Shown: in pieces, positions 59,345 to 64,000 of the stretch
Layout of the letters: every line of letters begins with the position of its first letter
Position numbering within the stretch: the stretch's first letter is position 1
Assembly: GCA_050998615.1 (NCBI GenBank)
Contig: JBPCQA010000017.1
Span: 45,911-109,910, forward strand
From: JBPCQA01 sp050998615
GTDB lineage: Bacteria; Actinomycetota; Actinomycetes; Propionibacteriales; Nocardioidaceae
Reading direction: 5' to 3'
Length of the DNA: 64,000 bases
Notes under the pieces: model-generated
Databases searched by the model: none
The model's input: only the letters and a program-made list of their open reading frames with translations
Told to the model about the DNA's origin: nothing
Made by a program: the position numbers and the translations under genes

Positions 59345-60925
59345 ATGACCCACATCACCGAGTCCGGGCTTCCCTTCGAGCCGGTTTACGGCCCGGAGGC
59401 GCTCGCGGGCTGGGATGCCGAGAGCCGGTTGGGAGCGCCAGGTGAGTTCCCCTACACCCGAGGCGTCTACGGGTCGATGTACACGGGGCGGCCGTGGACG
59501 ATGCGTCAGTACGCCGGCTTCGGCACCGCCGCGGAGTCCAACCGGCGTTACCACCAGCTCATCGAGCACGGCACGGCCGGCTTGTCCGTGGCCTTCGACC
59601 TGCCCACCCAGATGGGCTACGACTCCGACTCGCCGATCGTGCACGGCGAGGTCGGCAAGGTCGGGGTGGCGATCGACTCGATCGAGGACATGGGCATCCT
59701 GCTGGACGGCATCCCGCTCGACAAAGTGTCCACGTCCATGACCATCAACGCGCCGGCTTCGTTGCTGATGCTGCTCTACCAGTTGGTCGGGGAGGAGCAG
59801 GGCGTGCGGGGTGATCAGCTCACCGGCACCATCCAGAACGACGTACTCAAGGAGTACATCGCCAGGGGCACCTACATCTTTCCCCCCAAGCAGTCATTGC
59901 GACTGATTACGGACATCTTCGGGTACTGCCGCACCGAGATGCCCCGCTGGAACACGATCTCGATCTCCGGCTACCACATGGCCGAAGCCGGTGCTACCCC
60001 CGCCCAGGAAGTCGCGTTCACGTTGTCCAACGGCATCGAATACGTTCGGGCTGCGATCGAGTCTGGTCAACACGTCGACGAGTTCGCGCCGCGGCTGGCG
60101 TTCTTCTTCGTTTCACGTACGACGATCTTGGAGGAAGTGGCCAAGTTCCGAGCGGCCCGGCGGATCTGGGCCCAGGTGATGCGCGACGAGTTCGGTGCCA
60201 AAGAGCCTAGGTCGTGGATGTTGCGGTTTCACACCCAGACCGCTGGCGTGCAGCTGACGGCTCAGCAGCCCGAGGTCAATCTGGTGCGCGTGACGGTTCA
60301 GGCGTTGGCCGCGATCCTGGGCGGCACGCAGTCACTGCACACGAATTCGTACGACGAGGCGATCGCGTTGCCCAGCGAAAAGGCGGCCCGGCTAGCGTTG
60401 CGCACCCAGCAGGTGCTTGCCTACGAAAGCGATGTCACCAAGACGGTCGACCCCTTTGCCGGCTCCTTCGCGATCGAGTCGTTGACCGACGAGATCGAGT
60501 CGGCCATCCGGGGGCTAATGTCCTCGGTTGAAAACCTAGGTGGTGCCGTCGCGGCGATCGAGACCGGCTTTCAGAAGAACGAGATCGAGAAGGCGGCGTA
60601 CCGGATCGCTCAAGAAATCGACAGCGAAGAGCGCACCGTGGTCGGCGTCAACCGATTCACCGCCCACACCGACGAGCCGTACGAGCCGTTGCGGGGAGAC
60701 CCGACGATCGAGGCACAACAGGCAAAGCGACTGGAGAAGTTGCGGGCGGGACGAGACCAAAGCGAGGTGGAACGCCAGCTGGATCGACTGCGCTCTTCTG
60801 CTCAGGGCACCGACAACGCGCTGGTGCCGATGAAGGCGGCGCTGGCGGCGAAGGCGACCGTCGGCGAGGTGTGCGATGCGCTTCGAGAGGTCTGGGGCGT
60901 TTACCGCCCGCCGGACGCCTTCTAG
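59345..60925 (+). CDS. Split methylmalonyl-CoA mutase-type catalytic subunit
   Basis: A 526-residue acyl-CoA mutase large subunit without the C-terminal B12-binding domain. It has RPWTMRQYAGFGTAAESNRR, GLSVAFDLPTQMGYDSDSP, TGTIQNDVLKEYIARGTYIF, SISGYHMAEAGATPAQE and LHTNSYDEAIALPSEKAARL. By my alignment from memory to Propionibacterium MutB, the substrate-site Tyr89, Arg207 and His244 correspond to Tyr56 (RQYAG), the Arg of EYIARGTY and the His of SGYHM, all kept. Isobutyryl-CoA mutases replace Tyr and Arg by Phe and Gln. This favours methylmalonyl-CoA over isobutyryl- or hydroxyisobutyryl-CoA. Its B12 partner is at 9835-10233. ATG at 59345 preferred over 59309. Confidence 0.9.
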   Translation: MTHITESGLPFEPVYGPEALAGWDAESRLGAPGEFPYTRGVYGSMYTGRPWTMRQYAGFGTAAESNRRYHQLIEHGTAGLSVAFDLPTQMGYDSDSPIVHGEVGKVGVAIDSIEDMGILLDGIPLDKVSTSMTINAPASLLMLLYQLVGEEQGVRGDQLTGTIQNDVLKEYIARGTYIFPPKQSLRLITDIFGYCRTEMPRWNTISISGYHMAEAGATPAQEVAFTLSNGIEYVRAAIESGQHVDEFAPRLAFFFVSRTTILEEVAKFRAARRIWAQVMRDEFGAKEPRSWMLRFHTQTAGVQLTAQQPEVNLVRVTVQALAAILGGTQSLHTNSYDEAIALPSEKAARLALRTQQVLAYESDVTKTVDPFAGSFAIESLTDEIESAIRGLMSSVENLGGAVAAIETGFQKNEIEKAAYRIAQEIDSEERTVVGVNRFTAHTDEPYEPLRGDPTIEAQQAKRLEKLRAGRDQSEVERQLDRLRSSAQGTDNALVPMKAALAAKATVGEVCDALREVWGVYRPPDAF

Positions 60926-60972
60926 TCCTCGTGGTCGAGCGGCACCGGGACCGTCGACCAACAACGCTTCCC

Positions 60973-61012
60973 GTGGTTTGTGCTGCCAGACCAGTCGAAA
61001 CCACAGCACAAA
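60973..61012 (+). terminator. Interleaved inverted repeats after the mutase gene
   Basis: GTGGTTT (60973-60979) pairs with AAACCAC (60998-61004). TTTGTGCTG (60977-60985) pairs with CAGCACAAA (61004-61012). The two stems overlap by three to four bases, so they are mutually exclusive or could form a pseudoknot. Location 48 nt after the mutase stop suggests a terminator, though no T-run follows. Confidence 0.4.
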
Positions 61013-61145
61013 CAACCCCCGTGCGCCGTTATTGCGATGTGGCCAGTGGTCCCGACGAGCCGCCTGCACGGTGGCTGTCAAGTCACTCGTCACGGGTCCC
61101 TTAGCAGCGGAGCGAATCTGGTCCCTTCGACCTGGTGGAGTTCTC

Positions 61146-61840
61146 TCAGGCAGCCGGCGACCGAAGCGGTCGATGTCCCAGGCGGCGCAGTTCGGTTTCG
61201 ACGTCGAAGGAGTAGCTGCCGTAAAAGTTGATGTGGTCGTGCTGCTGGGGTGTCAGCTGCGCGGCAGCTTCGTCGGTCACGGTGTAGCCGTCGGCACGCA
61301 GGGCGTTGACGGCGTCGCCGAGATACGTCGTCGTTCATAACACCGCGACGTTGGTGACAGGGTCAGGCAGAGGGCCTGATCAACCTGGTTGTCGAGGTGG
61401 CGGCGACGAACGTGGCCCTGGTGGGCGAAGAACAGGGCGCGCCGCAGCGCGTGAAGGCTCTCGCCCTTGTTCAGTTGCCGCCGTACTCGCCGGCGGAGTC
61501 CTAGTGATCGGCGATCGGCTGGGTCTGGATGGGCAGGGTAAGCAGCGGGCCGGCATGCCGGTAGCGGGCTCGCCAACTCGATCCCGCGCCGACGCGGTAG
61601 AGCTGCAGGCGGCCGATGTCGCGGATGCGGGGCTAGAACCGCAGGCCAGCGAGATCGAAGATCCCGAATGTGGCCAGGGTCTGTCCGGCGGTATCGGGGG
61701 TGTGCTCGGCGATCGGCAGGTCGTCGAGGACTTCCAGGCAATGCTCGACGATCCCAGCGCTCAAGAGCAGATGGGCGCCGCCGGTGCCTCTCGCCGACGC
61801 GGACCCACATCTCTACCAGGTGGCCTCGGTTCACCACGTA
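61146..61840 (-). pseudogene. Decayed Tn3-family transposase
   Basis: Pieces in several minus-strand frames match the Tn3 transposase C-terminal half. From upstream: DLPIAEHTPDTAGQTLATF, then FDLAGLRF-stop-PRIRDIGRLQLYRVG; after an internal deletion RRQLNKGESLHALRRALFFA and HQGHVRRRHLDNQVDQALCL; then, shifted, VTNVAVL-stop and TTTYLGDAVNALRADGY; and finally DEAAAQLTPQQHDHINFYGS with FDVETELRRLGHRPLRS to the stop at 61146. At least two nonsense changes, one frameshift and one deletion are present, so it is dead. It marks a past insertion between the mutase gene and the toxin-antitoxin end of the window. Confidence 0.8.
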
Positions 61841-61871
61841 TAGCGCCGGGGAGCGCCCACTGAGTGATCCG

Positions 61872-62843
61872 CTATCGGGCGCGCGGTTGGTGCCTGTTGG
61901 CTGGCTTCGTGCCGGGGGATGTGCCACTCACGGGGCGGGTCTGCCAGCCGCGGCTGGTTCGGGTGATTTCGCGGAACCGGGCGTGTTCGAGGAATGCCGT
62001 ATACGCCCCCTGTTCGGGATGTGCGTAGGTCAGGAGGCGGTCGACGTGCCCGAGTTGCAGCCAGTCGGCCGCCACGGCGAGCAGCCAGCTGGCGATCCCC
62101 TGCCGTCGGTGTGCGGCGCTGATGCGCAGGTTGCCGATGTCAGCCCAGCGCCCGGGCCGGGCGACGCGGCCGGCATCACCGATGCTGGTGTCCACCTCGA
62201 GGTAGCCGAGCGTCTGGCTGTCCAGCACCGCAGAGAATCGGGTTCCGTTGGCGCCGAGTGTTCGTTGGACGGCGAGGCCGGCGATGGGCGCGGCTGGGCG
62301 CTGCAGCGCGCTAACGTCGGCTAGGAACACGATCTCGGTCCGCTCACCAGGCGTAAAGCCGGCGCGCTTTAAGATTGCGTGCACGTGCGGCCACTGCTCC
62401 GGAAGCCCGTACACCCCGGCAGCCGGAAGGTCACCATCGGCGTAGAGCCGGCCCACACCCCAATCGGTGAGGACGGCGACCGCCGCGGCCGCGACGGCGT
62501 CACCGGCGGCGATCGAGTCGGGCCAGAACGGTGCCTCGGGCCAGCACAGCAACCAGCGGATCTCACCGGCGCCCCGGTAGGACTCGCCGACTTCGTCGCC
62601 GCTGCCGTAGTGCAGCAGATGCGCCGCGGCCGCCACCCGACCTCGCTGCTCGGCCACCAACGTCGCCCGCTCGCTGACCCAGGGGTCGACGATGAACTCC
62701 CCGGGATCGCGTTCCACCTGGCTGAGCACCGCGTTGACCGACACCAGCGCACCCGGCACGACCGCCTGCGCGTGCGCATTCACCAGGGCGGTCAGTTGAT
62801 CACGGTCACCGCGCCGGAACGCACGCACCTGAAACGACACCAC
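61872..62843 (-). CDS. GNAT-family acetyltransferase with two GNAT-like halves
   Basis: A 323-residue protein. The N-terminal half (FQVRAFRRGDRDQLTALVNA) is GNAT-like, and the second half has an acetyl-CoA loop (NLRISAAHRRQGIASWLLAV) followed by YTAFLEHARFREITRTSRGW, a clear GNAT end. I choose the GTG at 62843 because AGGAGG precedes it at a good distance; the frame could begin at 62867. The substrate is unknown. The 3' end lies next to the Tn3 remnant, which raises the chance it travelled with the element. Confidence 0.75.
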   Translation of the reverse strand: MVSFQVRAFRRGDRDQLTALVNAHAQAVVPGALVSVNAVLSQVERDPGEFIVDPWVSERATLVAEQRGRVAAAAHLLHYGSGDEVGESYRGAGEIRWLLCWPEAPFWPDSIAAGDAVAAAAVAVLTDWGVGRLYADGDLPAAGVYGLPEQWPHVHAILKRAGFTPGERTEIVFLADVSALQRPAAPIAGLAVQRTLGANGTRFSAVLDSQTLGYLEVDTSIGDAGRVARPGRWADIGNLRISAAHRRQGIASWLLAVAADWLQLGHVDRLLTYAHPEQGAYTAFLEHARFREITRTSRGWQTRPVSGTSPGTKPANRHQPRAR

Positions 62844-63282
62844 GACAAGCCTCCTGCGTAAGGACACGCATACATGAGGGAAGGCCGCTGCCGGTGCGGC
62901 ACCCCACGGACGCTACCAGGCATCACCAACTGGTAGACGCGACGCTCAACGCCGACCACCACACCGCAAGCGCTGAACGGAGCCGGTTCCGATCCCCGAC
63001 GCACAAGATCCGGACGGCAGCCTGCGGGCGCCTGTCAGCCGGCGCCACCAGCGCGCTGGTGGTCGTCCTGGCCGAGGAACGGCTCGGCGGAGGCGACGGT
63101 TATGGCTGCTCATCGCGGCCATCGGCCTGGCGCTGTCTCCTGTGCCCGTTCGAGCATCTGGCTCCCACGGCGACGTTGGACTACGGATGGTGCGTGGAGG
63201 TTCACTGACTGCCGCCGCGTCCCCGGTGAGGGCTCCCGATCCGACCTGTCTACCGCTGCCATGCCGGTCGATGGGGTATGGT
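62844..63282. other. Gene-poor gap of about 440 bases
   Basis: I see no supported gene. One plus-strand frame near 63095-63200 has a signal-peptide-like run (RRRRRLWLLIAAIGLALSPV) but no plausible start or continuing domain. It may be the trace of a lost secreted-protein gene. Confidence 0.3.
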
Positions 63283-63297
63283 GTAAACATGTCTTAC
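63283..63297. promoter_or_regulatory. Near-palindromic operator before the RHH antitoxin
   Basis: GTAAACATGTCTTAC is close to self-complementary and overlaps a TATGGT promoter-like -10 at about 63277-63282. It lies 20 nt upstream of the antitoxin start, as expected for an autoregulated ribbon-helix-helix antitoxin. Confidence 0.45.
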
Positions 63298-63317
63298 GCT
63301 CGGGGCGGTGGTCTCCG

Positions 63318-63539
63318 ATGACGATCTCGATCCGGCTGACCGATGAGGAAGAAGAGCGCCTCGACAGCCTCGCGCGCCGGACCGGGCGCTCGAAGAGTTT
63401 CTACGTCAAGACGGCGCTGCATGAGTACCTGACAGACCTCGAAGACGCCTTCGCCGCCGATGCCGTGATCGATGTCTTCGAGGCAGGGGGTCGACGTAGC
63501 CGTCCGCTGTCTGCGCTCGAGGCCGAGACCGACAGGTGA
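63318..63539 (+). CDS. Ribbon-helix-helix antitoxin (RelB/DinJ-like)
   Basis: A 73-residue protein with MTISIRLTDEEEERLDSLAR and RTGRSKSFYVKTALHEYL, a ribbon-helix-helix DNA-binding domain, then LTDLEDAFAADAVIDVFEAG as the toxin-binding arm. The frame is open further upstream, but the ATG at 63318 matches the family. It overlaps the toxin gene by 4 nt (GTGA). It is predicted to repress its own promoter. Confidence 0.85.
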   Translation: MTISIRLTDEEEERLDSLARRTGRSKSFYVKTALHEYLTDLEDAFAADAVIDVFEAGGRRSRPLSALEAETDR

Positions 63540-63748
63540 CGGTCCGGTGGAGCGCTGAGACCACCGACCAGTTCGATCGGAAGTTCAAGAAGCTTGATCG
63601 CGCCGTGCAGCGGCCTGACCGGCACCAACCGCGCGCGCCCTGGACTGCGCGAAGCGCTCGCCGCCTGCCGAACCGGTGGTGCTGGGCGAAGGGCGGAGAC
63701 TGGCGACGGCGCATCCAACCCGTCGTCACGAACGTCCGCGAAGTCTGA
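63536..63748 (+). pseudogene. Truncated RelE/ParE-type toxin
   Basis: The gene starts well (VRWSAETTDQFDRKFKKLDR, the first RelE strand-helix), then loses the usual middle. A neighbouring frame shows GLTGTNRARPGLREALAACR, resembling the GLTG-turn before the RelE core strand. The core RYRVGDYRVI-type strands are missing. An internal deletion and frameshift have thus removed the RNase core, leaving 70 residues instead of about 85-95. The antitoxin gene is intact. Confidence 0.65.
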
Positions 63749-64000
63749 CCGAGCCCGAACAAGCGCGAAGCCCGAGCGCCACGGTCGTCCGGCTGGGTCT
63801 CGGGCTCACTTTCCGCAGCTACTGCCGCGGACAAGCTCAAGTGTAGAGCACCGGAAGCCGCGTCGTCACCTCTGCGACGAGCCTCACGTAAAAGGTCCGG
63901 GAACCTCGGCGCTTGCCTCACCTGAGAATGTCCGCGTAGCGCGTGGTGGTTCGATCCGGTGTGAGCAAGGAGCTGTCGATGGCTGCGCGCCAGGAGATCA
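63749..64000. other. Window end, no gene seen
   Basis: No supported gene. GCCCGAG at about 63770 and CTCGGGC at about 63803 form an inverted repeat that could terminate the toxin-antitoxin transcript. Confidence 0.3.

Noticed and set aside
63095..63200. Signal-peptide-like frame in the gap before the RHH antitoxin
   Set aside because: No convincing start, ribosome-binding site or downstream domain.
63940..63980. GGTTCGATCC as a tRNA T-loop
   Set aside because: No matching acceptor, D-arm or anticodon arm around it.

Overview
The window looks like chromosome of a high-GC actinomycete, probably of the Nocardioidaceae/Propionibacteriales type. This is inferred from high GC, frequent GTG starts, tight ATGA/GTGA overlaps, and a backbone gene order (pcrA - sucCD - perM-like DUF6350 - purN - purH - folD - DUF3017 - mdh - icd) that I recall from Streptomyces and Mycobacterium. 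No rRNA, tRNA or CRISPR array was recognised.

Layout. 1-4.1 kb: a DinB-like gene and a heterodimeric ABC exporter whose two ATPase domains carry complementary defects. 4.2-7.1 kb: an acyltransferase-3/SGNH protein, remnants of a pspC/luxR-type cluster, and a small GNAT. 7.2-14.1 kb: pcrA, the B12-binding small subunit of a split mutase, a Phd/PIN toxin-antitoxin pair, and a GH65 disaccharide phosphorylase with its beta-phosphoglucomutase. 14.1-22.9 kb: housekeeping TCA, purine and folate genes. 22.9-44.4 kb: a large island for choline and glycine betaine use. 44.6-47.9 kb: mdh, a broken toxin-antitoxin pair, and NADP-isocitrate dehydrogenase. 47.9-49.8 kb: lower-GC secreted-protein genes and a Doc/Fic remnant. 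49.8-60.9 kb: guaB1, galK, tandem double-GNAT genes, a CorC/HlyC-type membrane protein, trpS, a 2'-5' RNA ligase-like gene, two coupled orphan genes and the mutase large subunit. 60.9-64 kb: a decayed Tn3 transposase, a GNAT, and a RelB/RelE-type pair with a broken toxin.

The main biological story is the island at 23-44 kb. ProV, a fused double permease ProW and lipoprotein ProX import choline or betaine. BetA and BetB oxidise choline to glycine betaine. A non-pyrrolysine MttB-superfamily methyltransferase, a corrinoid protein, a pterin-dependent methyltransferase and an ASKHA [2Fe-2S] corrinoid reactivator would move one betaine methyl group to tetrahydrofolate, leaving dimethylglycine. A DMG dehydrogenase-like flavoprotein with its own EtfAB would demethylate dimethylglycine further to methylene-THF. 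A MetF homologue, FolD and PurU could then oxidise the one-carbon units to formate. This joins a corrinoid demethylation module, best known from anaerobes, to an aerobic flavoprotein route. A DUF1638 protein of unknown function lies in the corrinoid gene set.

Non-coding structure includes two families of dispersed palindromic repeats; one has copies on both sides of the corrinoid-demethylation genes. A 36-bp palindromic unit has expanded in frame inside purU. Several candidate operators and a hairpin-rich leader at 14.1-14.4 kb are also noted. All function calls are by sequence recognition without database searches.
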